Shown: positions 41,828 through 51,079, numbered from the stretch's first letter. The stretch: DNA of 64,000 bases from Planctomycetaceae bacterium (GCA_013823135.1 PNLP01000017.1:1-64000); one strand, 5' to 3'. Notes: generated by a model not told the origin, from the letters alone. A program made the numbers and translations.

Positions 41828-43219
41828 TCACACCAGTTCCTTGATCGGTGTGGGGTCGTCCACGATCGGAACGGGGCGGCCGCTGTGGTCCTTGAACGTC
41901 TCGTTCGCGTCGATGCCGAGTTGGTGGTAGATCGTCGCCAGCAACGCCTCGGGCTTCAATGCGCGTTCCACGGGGTGCTCGGCACGCTCGTTCGTCTTGC
42001 CGACCACGACGCCCGGTGTGATGCCGCCACCCGCGAGCAGTACCGAGATCGCGTTCCCCCAGTGGTCGCGGCCCGGAATCGGAATCCCCGGCTGGCCCGT
42101 GTTGATTCGCGGCGTGCGGCCGAACTCGCCCATCACGCACACCACCGTGCTGTCGAGCAAGCCGCGGTCTTCGAGGTCGTCGAGCAGTGCGGAAACGATC
42201 TTGTCCACGACGCGGATCTTCGGAGCGTGCGACTGCACCAGGCTGCTGTGGTCGTCCCAGTGCGGCATGTCCACGCTCACGAACGTGACCCCCGCTTCCA
42301 CCAACCGGCGAGCCATCATCGCGTACTGGCCCCACGGCGACGGGCCGTAGCGGTCGGTGGACTTCGGGTCTTCCTTGTCGATGTCGAACGCCACGCGGGC
42401 CTCGCTGCCCATCACCAGTTCGAGCGCCTGTTGCTGGTACTTGTCCATCGTGGTCATGATGCCGGACTGGTCGATGTCGCGGCGCATCGTGTCCAACTGC
42501 TTCAGCAACGAGGTCTTCCCGACCGTGTTCTCGACCGCTTCCTTGGTGCCCCCGAGGTTCGACAGCCACTTCGGCGACCGAACCCGCGTGCCGCCAAACG
42601 CACCGAGGTACTTGCTTTCGCGGTCCACGTCGAACGGGTTGTACGCGCCGCCGAGATAGGCCGCACCCATGTATCCGGGGAAGAGATAGACCGTCTCGGC
42701 CGAAGGCAGCCCCACATACGCAGGGAGGCCGGGCTTGTTCGTGCCGCGTACCTTCGACACGATCGAGCCGACCGACGGATACTTCTGTGCCTGGCTCACG
42801 CTCGTGGAACCGAAGCGGCCGGTGGTCATCCAGTGCGCCGCAGCGAAGTGGTCGCCGTTGTCGTGGTGCAGTGAGCGGATGATGGAATACTTCGAGAAAC
42901 GCTCGGCGAGGTTCGGCATCAGTTCGCTGACAACCACCCCCGGAGTGCGCGTCTTGCGAACGCCGAACGGCCCGCGAAACTCGGCCGGCGCGTCGGGTTT
43001 CGGGTCGAAGGTTTCCAACTGGCTCGGCCCGCCGTCGAGCCAGATCAGGATGACGGACTTCTGACCACTTCTGGCGAGCGGGGGGTGTGAACCCCCCGGT
43101 TCGGCCTTCGCACGGAGATAATCGGGGAGCGCAAGTCCGGCGACACCAAGGAACCCCGCCTTGAGCGTGGCGCGGCGAGTGAGACCGCAAGACCCAATGC
43201 CAGATTGAAGTGTGAGCAT
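41828..43219 (-). CDS. DUF1501 family secreted protein
   Basis: A 463-residue exported protein of the sulfatase/phosphatase-like DUF1501 family, expanded in planctomycetes. After the RR-containing leader (GLTRRATLKAGFLGVAGLAL) the core shows KSVILIWLDGGPSQLETFDP, RSLHHDNGDHFAAAHWMTTG, DMPHWDDHSSLVQSHAPK, VVCVMGEFGRTPRIN and DHWGNAISVLLAGGGI. DUF1501 genes usually follow a DUF1549/DUF1553 cytochrome-like partner; none is present here. Residues 40-52 (EPGGSHPPLARSG) are encoded by a family B repeat arm, an in-frame insertion in the linker after the leader. The start lacks a convincing ribosome site. Confidence 0.92.
   Translation of the reverse strand: MLTLQSGIGSCGLTRRATLKAGFLGVAGLALPDYLRAKAEPGGSHPPLARSGQKSVILIWLDGGPSQLETFDPKPDAPAEFRGPFGVRKTRTPGVVVSELMPNLAERFSKYSIIRSLHHDNGDHFAAAHWMTTGRFGSTSVSQAQKYPSVGSIVSKVRGTNKPGLPAYVGLPSAETVYLFPGYMGAAYLGGAYNPFDVDRESKYLGAFGGTRVRSPKWLSNLGGTKEAVENTVGKTSLLKQLDTMRRDIDQSGIMTTMDKYQQQALELVMGSEARVAFDIDKEDPKSTDRYGPSPWGQYAMMARRLVEAGVTFVSVDMPHWDDHSSLVQSHAPKIRVVDKIVSALLDDLEDRGLLDSTVVCVMGEFGRTPRINTGQPGIPIPGRDHWGNAISVLLAGGGITPGVVVGKTNERAEHPVERALKPEALLATIYHQLGIDANETFKDHSGRPVPIVDDPTPIKELV
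43072..43100. repeat. Family B palindrome arm inside the DUF1501 coding sequence
   Basis: The bases GGCGAGCGGGGGGTGTGAAC, followed by CCCCCGG, match one arm of the family B palindromes (11670, 38076, 47204). They lie in frame in the DUF1501 gene and code, on the minus strand, for the linker between leader and core. Only one arm is present, and it has its own small hairpin. The gene remains open. Confidence 0.8.
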
Positions 43220-43324
43220 GAGGAGATACCCGGCGGGAGGGACCAACACACGAAGTGTACCGCGCCGCGGAACCGGATGGGAGGACAATCACTTTCTGGA
43301 GACGGCTCCGGAATCGCGGTCATT

Positions 43325-43894
43325 TCACTTCCCGGAGCGTGCAATCACCAGTGCGCTCACCGCCTTGAACTTCGGATGGGCTGCGTCACACGTCCACTCA
43401 AAGGCAACTGCTTCCACGGTCGTCGGCACGGCCCCGGCCTGTTCGAGTCGCCGAAGTGCCGTGTCGTGATCGAGCGAAGAACGAGCGCCGAGTGCATCCA
43501 CCGGCAGGTAGACATGCAACCCGGCCTGAAGCAAGTCGAGAGCCGTCTGCGAGACACAGACGTGCGATTCCATTCCGACGAGCACAACGTTCGGCCGGCG
43601 AAGCATTTCCAGTTCTTCGAGGAACGTCCCGGCTCCACAACAACTGAAGGTGGTTTTCGCGGGCACGGAACTGGGCAGTCGCTTCGCGAGTTCCGGCGTC
43701 GTAGGCCCGAGCCCCTTCGGGTATTGCTCGGTCGCCTGCACGGGGACGTCGAGCAGCGCGGCCACATCGAGAAGGAACGCCGCGTTGGTGACGAGCGCCG
43801 CCGCGTTGGGGATCTTCACGAGCAGTTTGTCCTGAACGTCGATCACCACCAGAACCGACGTCGCGGCCCGGAGCCTTTTGACAGGTGCGGACAT
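43325..43894 (-). CDS. Isochorismatase-like hydrolase
   Basis: A 189-residue cysteine hydrolase of the isochorismatase superfamily. The triad is visible: D19 in VIDVQDK, K80 in PAKTTFSC and C113 in ESHVCVSQTALDLL. The oxyanion neighbour GMESHV is also typical. Such enzymes cleave nicotinamide, ureidoacrylate or related amides; the substrate is unknown. A short tail (FEWTCDAAHPKFKAVSALVI) follows. The gene lies three bases from the transglutaminase gene on the same strand and may share its transcript. Confidence 0.92.
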   Translation of the reverse strand: MSAPVKRLRAATSVLVVIDVQDKLLVKIPNAAALVTNAAFLLDVAALLDVPVQATEQYPKGLGPTTPELAKRLPSSVPAKTTFSCCGAGTFLEELEMLRRPNVVLVGMESHVCVSQTALDLLQAGLHVYLPVDALGARSSLDHDTALRRLEQAGAVPTTVEAVAFEWTCDAAHPKFKAVSALVIARSGK

Positions 43895-43897
43895 GCA

Positions 43898-46147
43898 TCA
43901 CCTCGTGTGTGACCCGGCAGATTTCAGAGAACGCTTGAGCACGCGAAGCCCGGCGTCGAGCATGTCGAGCCGCTCGGGTGTGAGTTCACGGCCCCCGAAC
44001 CGCGATTCATAGTACGCATCCACCCACTCGCCCGGCACCCCGGCCACCAATGCTGTTGTGGGGTTCACCGCGAGCAACTGGCTTACCCTGCGGACGAACT
44101 CGCGTGGAGTGTCGCCAACCTGAGCGACATAACCGCCGGCAGAAAGCACTGCAAATAGCCTGGTGAGCAACTCTGTGTGTGCAGCCGCGACCGGGCGAGA
44201 ACGCCGCCACCGAACAATTGCGAGGACTGCCACCACAATCGCAAGGGGCGGCCCCCAGCGTTCGAGCCACTCGAATAGCGACGCACCCACCCAACGCCGT
44301 TGTGCAAATGCGAGTCGCGAGAACGCATTCTGGAGGAACCGAATCAGCCACGCACGCGACGAGGCGGTCCAACTGTCGTCCTCGGGATCCGTAACGGATT
44401 CTCTGCCCGGGGTCGGGTCCAGTGTTCGCCAGCGGCTCACGGGTCGCTCATTCCGCTCCGGGATGGCGGGCTCGTATTCCACGATCAGAGCGTCCACCCA
44501 GGCGTGTGCGTGTTCTTGCTTCACGACGTACCGCTGCGGGTGGTCAGTCGATTCCCAACCCTTGAACCCAAGTACCAGAACGGCGGGAATCCCCTGCGAG
44601 CGGAGCAACATCGCGAGTGCCGAAGCAAATCGTTCGCAATGCCCGGCCTTGGTGTGGAACAGAAACTCCTCAATGGGGTCGAGGTCTTTTCGGGTTCGCC
44701 GCAGTTTGGTCGTGTAATTGAAATCCGGGGAAGTCGCAAGGTGCCTGGTGAATGCGACCGCGATCTTGTCGTGGAACTGCGGCCGGGGCAGATCTGTGAC
44801 GGGGTCGCGGCAATCCTCCGGCAGTTGCCCGGCATGGATGAGTGCATTGACAAGCGTATCCCCGTAATCCTTCGCCCGGCGCACGGGGTTCTGGATGAGC
44901 GGTCGGATCTTCGTGCTGGGGTCCAAATCGATGATGTGAAACCTCGGACTGAGATCGGAGTCCGCCCCTGGCTGCCAGACCTGAACGTAGTGGTGGGTTT
45001 CGTGTCTCCCGATCCGGCCGGACCACAAGAAAGAGCCATCGCCGCCCCACAACCAGGGCTGAGGCCCGTTCACGGTGATGCTGGCAACGGGGACGGGTTG
45101 GTCGGGTGCCCAGACGATTGGCTCAGCAAGGAACTGACCCGGTAAAGATGAGGGAACGTTGTACGTGAGCGTCACCTGGCCGGGGCCGAGGTGCGGCGAA
45201 GTCCATTGGAGTAGACTTCGCGGCGCACCGTCCATTCCAGGCAGCGGCAGGTCGCTCGCTTCCCACGTACCCTTGGAGTAGTTCCGTAGCACACGACCAC
45301 GCCACAACTGGTCGTGGGGAAGACCGGGGAACAACCCCGTCGTGGTCGTCACGGAGACCTCAAACGCCGGGGCTGGGTTCTCTTGAAGATTCCCGGCCTG
45401 ATTCAGGTCGATCATCTGGCTCGCTGCGTAACCGATCTCAACGCGTGGCTTCCCGAACTCCAGTTTTTCGCCTGGAGACCGCGGAGTGACGAGATACACC
45501 GGAACGGCAAGCGTGACGGCAGCGAGGCAAATCCCGACTGCTGGCCACAAACCCGAATGCGTTTGGTGATTGGATACGACACCGGTGACGGCCCTCGGCA
45601 CCGAGCCATTCGGGATCGGGGCGACGATACCCGCCGTCCGGCGGAGGTGGAACAGGGTCAGACTCCAGACGGCGACGAACGCATACAGAGCGATCAGTGC
45701 GGAACACACCGGGTCTTCAGCCATCGCCCCGCTGAGGCTGACGGCAACGAGCCCCATCGCCTGAAGCGCCCAGTAGTCACCCACATGCTGCTCGCGGCGG
45801 GAAAGCTTTGCTGGGATAAGGGTCATGAGCAAAGGACCGAACAGGGCGACGATCGCGTGCTGGATGTTGGTATCGCTTTTCTCCACCCGCTGCATGACTT
45901 GCGTGATTCGGAACGCGGCCCAGATGAGATTCATCAGCCCCACGACGAGGCCGAGGCGGTTCGCGTCGGGGATCGTGAGAAACTCGACTCGCGATTCGAG
46001 TCGGTAGAGAATCGCCAGGACCACGATGGTCCCGGCCGCGATGAACGGCACCTCGGGAAAGATGTCGCGTTCGGCGTACCCAACGCAAAGGCACGCCAGC
46101 GAGAGCGTCAGGTACAGACTCAGTCGAAACGCGGTATCGCTGGGCAT
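43898..46147 (-). CDS. TgpA-like membrane protein with transglutaminase domain
   Basis: A 749-residue membrane protein of the DUF3488-transglutaminase-DUF4129 type. Six or so membrane helices occupy about 5-230, followed by an outer beta region (PAFEVSVTTTTGLFPGLPHD). The transglutaminase-like domain has the triad C504 in GHCERF, H548 in HAHAWV and D577 in LDPTP. A last membrane helix at about 630-652 precedes a DUF4129 tail (DTPREFVRRVSQLLAVN). This architecture is that of TgpA, whose gene normally follows moxR and DUF58 genes; neither is here. Confidence 0.9.
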   Translation of the reverse strand: MPSDTAFRLSLYLTLSLACLCVGYAERDIFPEVPFIAAGTIVVLAILYRLESRVEFLTIPDANRLGLVVGLMNLIWAAFRITQVMQRVEKSDTNIQHAIVALFGPLLMTLIPAKLSRREQHVGDYWALQAMGLVAVSLSGAMAEDPVCSALIALYAFVAVWSLTLFHLRRTAGIVAPIPNGSVPRAVTGVVSNHQTHSGLWPAVGICLAAVTLAVPVYLVTPRSPGEKLEFGKPRVEIGYAASQMIDLNQAGNLQENPAPAFEVSVTTTTGLFPGLPHDQLWRGRVLRNYSKGTWEASDLPLPGMDGAPRSLLQWTSPHLGPGQVTLTYNVPSSLPGQFLAEPIVWAPDQPVPVASITVNGPQPWLWGGDGSFLWSGRIGRHETHHYVQVWQPGADSDLSPRFHIIDLDPSTKIRPLIQNPVRRAKDYGDTLVNALIHAGQLPEDCRDPVTDLPRPQFHDKIAVAFTRHLATSPDFNYTTKLRRTRKDLDPIEEFLFHTKAGHCERFASALAMLLRSQGIPAVLVLGFKGWESTDHPQRYVVKQEHAHAWVDALIVEYEPAIPERNERPVSRWRTLDPTPGRESVTDPEDDSWTASSRAWLIRFLQNAFSRLAFAQRRWVGASLFEWLERWGPPLAIVVAVLAIVRWRRSRPVAAAHTELLTRLFAVLSAGGYVAQVGDTPREFVRRVSQLLAVNPTTALVAGVPGEWVDAYYESRFGGRELTPERLDMLDAGLRVLKRSLKSAGSHTR

Positions 46148-46333
46148 GGTCGGAAGCCAGAGGACGGGCGAAGTCAGAGATTAGAGTACGGCTGCGAGGG
46201 CACGCAGTCCTTGCTAACTCTCCCTGAATATCGACCACTCGAACTACCATTGAGACCTTCGGTGGTTGGCCCGACTACTACCGGTGGATTCACTTCCTGC
46301 GCTCGCCAGCGCACAATCTCTCATTCTTCACAC

Positions 46334-47122
46334 TCATCCCATCGGAATGTGGCCCTGACCCACGGGAATGTCCGGCGGGGCGGTGGGCTTGCTCCCGTAA
46401 ACCAGACTCACCAGGTCGGGCGCACCCACCGGATGCGGTAGCGCGAACAGTTCACCGAACTTGTAACCGCACTTGAACCCGTGGTAGCCGTTCGTGGAAC
46501 TGATGAAGTGCTTCACCCGCTCGAACCGCTCGTCGTCGAACTGCGACCGGTACGCCCGCACCGATGCGAGCTTCTGCTCGAAGGTCTCCGTGATATCAAC
46601 CACGAACGTGCTGTGCCAGTTCCGCTGCTCGGCATCCGTCGGGAACGGGACGTAGACCAGGTGCGGCACGCGGTACGGGGTGGTGCCGTCGAAGCGTTCG
46701 TCCCACTTTGTGAGCTGCGAATAGAACCTTGCTGCCTCGCCGATGAGGTGGCCCTGGTGGTGGTCGGGTGAGGCGGCCGGCGTGCGGCCTGCGGCGACGA
46801 TCACGATCCCGGGCCGGTAGCGGCGGAACGCGGTTGCAAGTTTGAAGCGATTTTCCGGGGAGTCCATGAGCACGCGGTTCGGCATCTCGATGTTGATGCG
46901 AAGCGGGACGCCCAGAATGCGACGGGCTTCCTCGGCTTCGGCCTTGCGGGTCTCCAGGCTGCCACGCGGGGTCGGTTCGCCGCTGGTCATGTCGAAGATG
47001 CCGACCTTGTATCCTTGCTTGACGAGCTTGGCGAGCGTGCCGCCGCAAAGGATTTCGAGGTCGTCCGGGTGCGGGGCGACGGCCACAACGTCGAGCCGTT
47101 CGGGCAGGGGAGCATCACTCAC
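46334..47122 (-). CDS. PIG-L family deacetylase (BshB1-like)
   Basis: A 262-residue zinc-dependent N-deacetylase. The metal motif PHPDD lies at 17-21 with Glu 23, and a second ligand lies in SPDHHQGH (about 118-125), as in the LmbE/BshB1 group. FDMTSGEPTPRGSLETRKAE and VYVPFPTDAEQ also fit BshB1, which deacetylates GlcNAc-malate in bacillithiol synthesis. No bshA or bshC gene is nearby, so a bacillithiol role is unproven. The gene is divergent from the TPR gene, with a pair of direct repeats between them. Confidence 0.88.
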   Translation of the reverse strand: MSDAPLPERLDVVAVAPHPDDLEILCGGTLAKLVKQGYKVGIFDMTSGEPTPRGSLETRKAEAEEARRILGVPLRINIEMPNRVLMDSPENRFKLATAFRRYRPGIVIVAAGRTPAASPDHHQGHLIGEAARFYSQLTKWDERFDGTTPYRVPHLVYVPFPTDAEQRNWHSTFVVDITETFEQKLASVRAYRSQFDDERFERVKHFISSTNGYHGFKCGYKFGELFALPHPVGAPDLVSLVYGSKPTAPPDIPVGQGHIPMG

Positions 47123-47203
47123 GGGAACCTCCGGGGTCGGGTCACATGACCAGATACCGGGACGTTGTACGAAGACTTACAAGCCTGCGGGTTTGATTTG
47201 GTT

Positions 47204-47311
47204 CTTGGCGAGCGGGGGTGCGTGAGCCCCCCGAGTTCTTGGCTTCGCTCACAACTTGGCGAGCGGGAGTGCGTGAGCCCCCCGAGTTCTTGGCTTCGCT
47301 CACGCCTCGCC
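47204..47311. repeat. Two tandem 51-base direct repeats of family B
   Basis: The unit at 47204-47254 (CTTGGCGAGCGGGGGTGCGT and more) is repeated at 47255-47305 with only a few changes. Each unit contains the family B motif GGCGAGCGGG, a GTGAGCCCCCCGAG part and an end GGCTTCGCTCAC complementary to it, so each folds into a hairpin. A final CTCGCC complements the start of the repeat. The pair lies in the divergent gap between the PIG-L and TPR genes, overlapping where promoters should be. Confidence 0.9.
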
Positions 47312-47407
47312 AAAACTCAAGCATCCCGGTCCGGGGTTCGCGTTGGCACGCGGAGGAGTCGCCGGTAGAATCGGTCGGTTGTTCCACCGTTTCGCGGAGG
47401 TCACTCC

Positions 47408-49675
47408 ATGGTCGCCGGCCTGCTCGTCGCTTTTGCCCTTGGGGCACCGCCGGCGGAAGCTCCGAGCCTTCGCCTGCCCACCGCGTCCGAAGCACACAAG
47501 GACGCCGTCACGAAGTTCGGCATGGCGGTGTGGAACCTTCGCCGCGAGCGACTGCTCACAGCCGTGAAGCAACTCGAATCGGCCGCGCAGGCCGACCCCG
47601 ACGCCACGGCCCCGCTGCGAGAACTCGTGTGGGTCTACTCGCAGATTGGGCGGGAACCCGAGGCCATTCGCATCGCGAAGCAAGTGCTCGCGAAAGACCC
47701 GCAAGACGTCGATATCGCCCACGCACTTTCGCGGCTTCTGTTCGACGCGGGCGACATCAAGGGAGCCGTCGCGGCGGCGAAGCTCGCAACTGAAGGGCCA
47801 CTCCCCGCCGACCGTGCCGATAAAGCCGTTGCGATTTATCGCGACCTCGCCACGCTCTGCGAGAAAGCGAACGACCCGGCTGGGGCCGAAGCCGCTCTCC
47901 GCAAGGCGATCGTCTGGCTCACCGAGAAACGGAAGGCCGTGATTGCCGCCGGTGCGTTCTCGCCGCGTGGAGCGGACACCGCGGCCGCCGAGTGCCTGGA
48001 GCGACTCGGCAAGGTGCAGACGAAACTCCGCAACTTCGACGCTGCCACCGAATCATTCACCGTCGCTTCCAAGCTCTATGGCGATCCCCTCAAGGCGAAC
48101 GATCCCGGTGCCGCCGCATTGCTCGCATGGCATCTGTCGGGTGTGTTGCAGGCGAAGGGTGAGCCCGCGGCCGCGCTCAAGCAACTCGAAACATTCCTGC
48201 GGCTGCGTCCGGTTTCCCCCGACCCGTATGCCCGACTGGCGAAACTGCTCCGCGAGGCGGGCCGCGACGGCGACGTGAACTCGGTCCTACGCAGATTCCA
48301 CGACGCGGACCCGAAGAACCTGCCACTTCAAGCGGTGCTCGCCGCGGAGTTGTCGCGTGATCCACGCACCCGCCCCGAGGCCGACGAGTATTTCAAGACG
48401 CTCATGGCCGCGACGAACGATCCCAAGGTTGTCGATGTGGTTGTGCGGTCTCACCTGGAAAACAAACGGCCCCGCGAAGTCCTCGCCGAGTTGGACCGGG
48501 CGTTCGTCGTGCTGAAGGACAAGGAGAAGTCGGACAAGCCCGTCGATGCCGCGGAACTGGCTGCCGCTCGTGCGTTCGCAGCGGAGAAAGCCCGCGTCAT
48601 TGCCGGCATTCTGCGAGACGATCGCGAGGCCGTTGTTGCCATCCTGGGTGCAGCGGCGGCCGATGCGGAAACGGGGACGAAGCGCACGCACGGCGTCCAC
48701 TACTTCCTCGGCCAACTCGCCGCCCGGCATCGGGAACTGGAACTCGCGGCGTTCCACTTCCAGACCGCCGTCCGCACCGCGTCCCGCAACGGAAACCGCG
48801 AGACCATCGGCGACGCCTACGGTGCACTCATCACCGTGCTGAACGCCGCCCACAAGCCCGCCGACGTCGTGCGTGTTTGCCAGGATGCCCTCCAGGGAAT
48901 CGACAACCCGCCGCACCTCCCGCTCGCCCCGCACTACTTCAACTACTACCTCTCCGGGGCACTCGCGGAACTCGGCGAGGAGAAGAAAGCCCTCGCTGCC
49001 GCCGACCTGGCCATTCAGCAAACCGCCGACGGCGACCGCCTCACGGTGCGGCTCCACAAGGTCTATGTGCTGCGAGTCCTCGGAAAGTGGGACGACGCCA
49101 TCGAACTGGGGAAGAAGCTGTACGACGAGTTCGCCACGCGAGCCGACCGCAACAGCATCCGCTACGCACTGGCCGGCGCGTACTGGGGAGCGAAGAAATC
49201 CGCGGAAGCCGAGGCCGAGTTGCGGGCCATCCTCGAAGCCGACCCGGACCACGCCCCGGCTGCCAACGACCTCGGGTTCCACCTCGCCGACCAGGGCCGC
49301 AGCTTACCCGAAGCCGAGCAACTCGTTCGCCATGCCCTCTCGGTCGATAAGTTGGAGCGTCGCAAGTCCGGAGACGCGGAACCCGAGAACGCCGCGTACC
49401 TCGACAGCCTCGGGTGGGTGCTGTTCCGGCGTGGTCAACTCGCGGAAGCGCGAGCCGAATTGGAACGAGCCGCGGCACTGCACACGGGAGCGTTCGACCC
49501 GGTCGTGTGGGACCACCTGGGCGACGTGCTGTTCCGCCTCGGAGAGAAGGCCAAGAGCAAGGCCGCCTGGGAAAAGGCCGTGGAACTGTACGAGGCCGAC
49601 ACCCGCCCCGGCAGCCGTGGCCGCCGCGACGGACGCCTCGACGAGGTGAAACGGAAGCTGAAGCGCGTGCAATGA
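47408..49675 (+). CDS. Large tetratricopeptide-repeat protein
   Basis: A 755-residue protein. A weakly hydrophobic N-terminus (MVAGLLVAFALGAPPAEAPS) could be a short leader. The rest is a long series of TPR-like helix pairs, clearest at about 50-130 (ALESAAQADPDATAPLRELV region), 205-285 and the C-terminal third (WDDAIELGKKLYDEFATRAD, DLGFHLADQGRSLPEAEQLV, SLGWVLFRRGQLAEARAELE, DHLGDVLFRLGEKAKSKAAW). A GGAGG site precedes the ATG at 47408. The role is probably scaffolding in a protein complex; the partner is unknown. It is followed 24 bases later by a Uma2-family gene. Confidence 0.87.
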   Translation: MVAGLLVAFALGAPPAEAPSLRLPTASEAHKDAVTKFGMAVWNLRRERLLTAVKQLESAAQADPDATAPLRELVWVYSQIGREPEAIRIAKQVLAKDPQDVDIAHALSRLLFDAGDIKGAVAAAKLATEGPLPADRADKAVAIYRDLATLCEKANDPAGAEAALRKAIVWLTEKRKAVIAAGAFSPRGADTAAAECLERLGKVQTKLRNFDAATESFTVASKLYGDPLKANDPGAAALLAWHLSGVLQAKGEPAAALKQLETFLRLRPVSPDPYARLAKLLREAGRDGDVNSVLRRFHDADPKNLPLQAVLAAELSRDPRTRPEADEYFKTLMAATNDPKVVDVVVRSHLENKRPREVLAELDRAFVVLKDKEKSDKPVDAAELAAARAFAAEKARVIAGILRDDREAVVAILGAAAADAETGTKRTHGVHYFLGQLAARHRELELAAFHFQTAVRTASRNGNRETIGDAYGALITVLNAAHKPADVVRVCQDALQGIDNPPHLPLAPHYFNYYLSGALAELGEEKKALAAADLAIQQTADGDRLTVRLHKVYVLRVLGKWDDAIELGKKLYDEFATRADRNSIRYALAGAYWGAKKSAEAEAELRAILEADPDHAPAANDLGFHLADQGRSLPEAEQLVRHALSVDKLERRKSGDAEPENAAYLDSLGWVLFRRGQLAEARAELERAAALHTGAFDPVVWDHLGDVLFRLGEKAKSKAAWEKAVELYEADTRPGSRGRRDGRLDEVKRKLKRVQ

Positions 49676-49699
49676 CGCTGACGGAACAGGGAGAACGCC

Positions 49700-50350
49700 A
49701 TGACCGCTGCCACAATCACCCCGCCACCCGCACAACCACCGGTCGCGGTTGCGGGAACGACGACACAACCAGTCACCTCAACCACTGGCTGGACCCCGCA
49801 CCGCTGGACGCTCGAAAGTTACCGCAAACTCGGCGGCATGGATGTGTTCCGCGACCTCAAGACGATCCTCATTCACGGGGAGATTTACGTCATGGTCTTC
49901 CCTAATCCGCCACACAACACCGCGCTGTGTCTGGCAGCGGAGTATCTTCGAGCCGCGTTCCCCGTGGGTCACCACGTTCGGAATCAGATGGCTCTTGATG
50001 TGGGAACAGATAACGACCCCGGTCCCGATCTTTCCGTGGTGCCTGGTACGATCCGCGACTACGCAACACGCCAGGCCACAACCGCGGTGTTGGTGGTGGA
50101 AATTTCAGACTCAACCCTGTTTATGGACACGACGACGAAGGCCGAACTGTACGCCACAGCGAAGGTTCCCGAATACTGGGTGATCGACATCCAACATCGG
50201 CAACTGCATATCTTCAGCGATCCGGTGGCGTTGCCAGAGGGTCTCGGAGCAACGGCGTATCGCAAGCACGTCATTCACGCGGAGAACGACACCATCGCCC
50301 CGCTCGCCGCGCCCACCGCAACCATTCGCGTCGCCGAGTTGCTGCCATGA
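49700..50350 (+). CDS. Uma2 family (DUF820) putative nuclease-fold protein
   Basis: A 216-residue soluble protein. After a Pro/Thr-rich N-terminal extension of about 30 residues (TITPPPAQPPVAVAGTTTQP) comes the Uma2 restriction-endonuclease-like core, with DPGPDLSVVPG, the VLVVEISDST strand and KAELYATAKVPEYWVIDI. The Asp, Glu and Lys of these fit a PD-(D/E)xK site, though activity has not been shown for most members. The family is expanded in planctomycetes and cyanobacteria. It lies between a TPR gene and a hypothetical gene on the same strand. Confidence 0.9.
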   Translation: MTAATITPPPAQPPVAVAGTTTQPVTSTTGWTPHRWTLESYRKLGGMDVFRDLKTILIHGEIYVMVFPNPPHNTALCLAAEYLRAAFPVGHHVRNQMALDVGTDNDPGPDLSVVPGTIRDYATRQATTAVLVVEISDSTLFMDTTTKAELYATAKVPEYWVIDIQHRQLHIFSDPVALPEGLGATAYRKHVIHAENDTIAPLAAPTATIRVAELLP

Positions 50351-50366
50351 CCGCGAGGGCCACGCA

Positions 50367-51056
50367 ATGACCGAAACCGAGTGGTTGCACACCAAGACAG
50401 ACTTGCGAGTAGTGGTTGGCTGTCTCGATGACGGCAACGGGGTGAGTCGGCGGAAGCTGGCTCTCTTGGCAGTCGCATTTTGCCACCGACTTTGGCATCT
50501 GATGTCAGACCATAGGAGCCGAGCCGGGGTCGAATACACTCAATCCCTCGCCGACGACCCAGATGACCTTGGGCAGCACTGGCCCCAAACACTTCGCCGC
50601 TCTGCTCCAGAAGATGCGTGTTATGAAGCTCCGCTTGGAGTTCTCCAAGGCGCTGCTGAACTTGCTTACGAGGTTTCCGGCTTTCTCCGTTGGGGAACTT
50701 CTGAACCCGAGAGGGTTCTCGACCTAGCCGAACTTGGCCATCGCACGGTTGCGGCTGATCGAAGCGGTCAGTCGGGCACCCCCGATCAAGAAATTGCTGC
50801 ACACTGTGATCTTGTTCGCGACATCTTCGTCAACCCGTTCCGGACTGTCACGTTCTCGCCGGAGTGGCGCACGTCAACGGCGGTCTCGCTCGCGAAGCAG
50901 ATGTACGAGTCGCGGGACTTCTCCGCGATGCCGATTCTCGCCGATGCGCTCCAGGACGCTGGCTGCGATAACGCGGACGTCCTCGATCATTGCCGCGGAA
51001 CGGGGCCGCACGTTCGCGGGTGCTGGGTTGTTGATATGTTGTTGGGGAAGGAGTGA
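50367..51056 (+). CDS. Gemmataceae-type hypothetical protein of the 'RDIFGNPF...HVRGCWVVD' family (copy 2)
   Basis: A 229-residue paralogue of the gene at 15133. Shared blocks are the MTETEWLHTKTDL start, LVRDIFVNPFRTVTFSPEWR, MPILADALQDAGCDNADVL and HVRGCWVVDMLLGKE. It also has the AFCHRLWHLMSDHRSRAGVE block, lacking in copy 1, that is typical of longer family members. The middle (CYEAPLGVLQGAAELAYEVS) aligns poorly with copy 1 and may carry compensating frameshifts. Its stop overlaps the possible upstream start of the histidine kinase. Confidence 0.8.
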   Translation: MTETEWLHTKTDLRVVVGCLDDGNGVSRRKLALLAVAFCHRLWHLMSDHRSRAGVEYTQSLADDPDDLGQHWPQTLRRSAPEDACYEAPLGVLQGAAELAYEVSGFLRWGTSEPERVLDLAELGHRTVAADRSGQSGTPDQEIAAHCDLVRDIFVNPFRTVTFSPEWRTSTAVSLAKQMYESRDFSAMPILADALQDAGCDNADVLDHCRGTGPHVRGCWVVDMLLGKE

Positions 51057-51079
51057 TCTTCCTCGCTGGTGGAGTTGCT

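Noticed and set aside
47204..47311. Possible small CRISPR array
   Set aside because: There are only two adjacent units with no spacers, the unit is palindromic over most of its length, and no cas gene is nearby.
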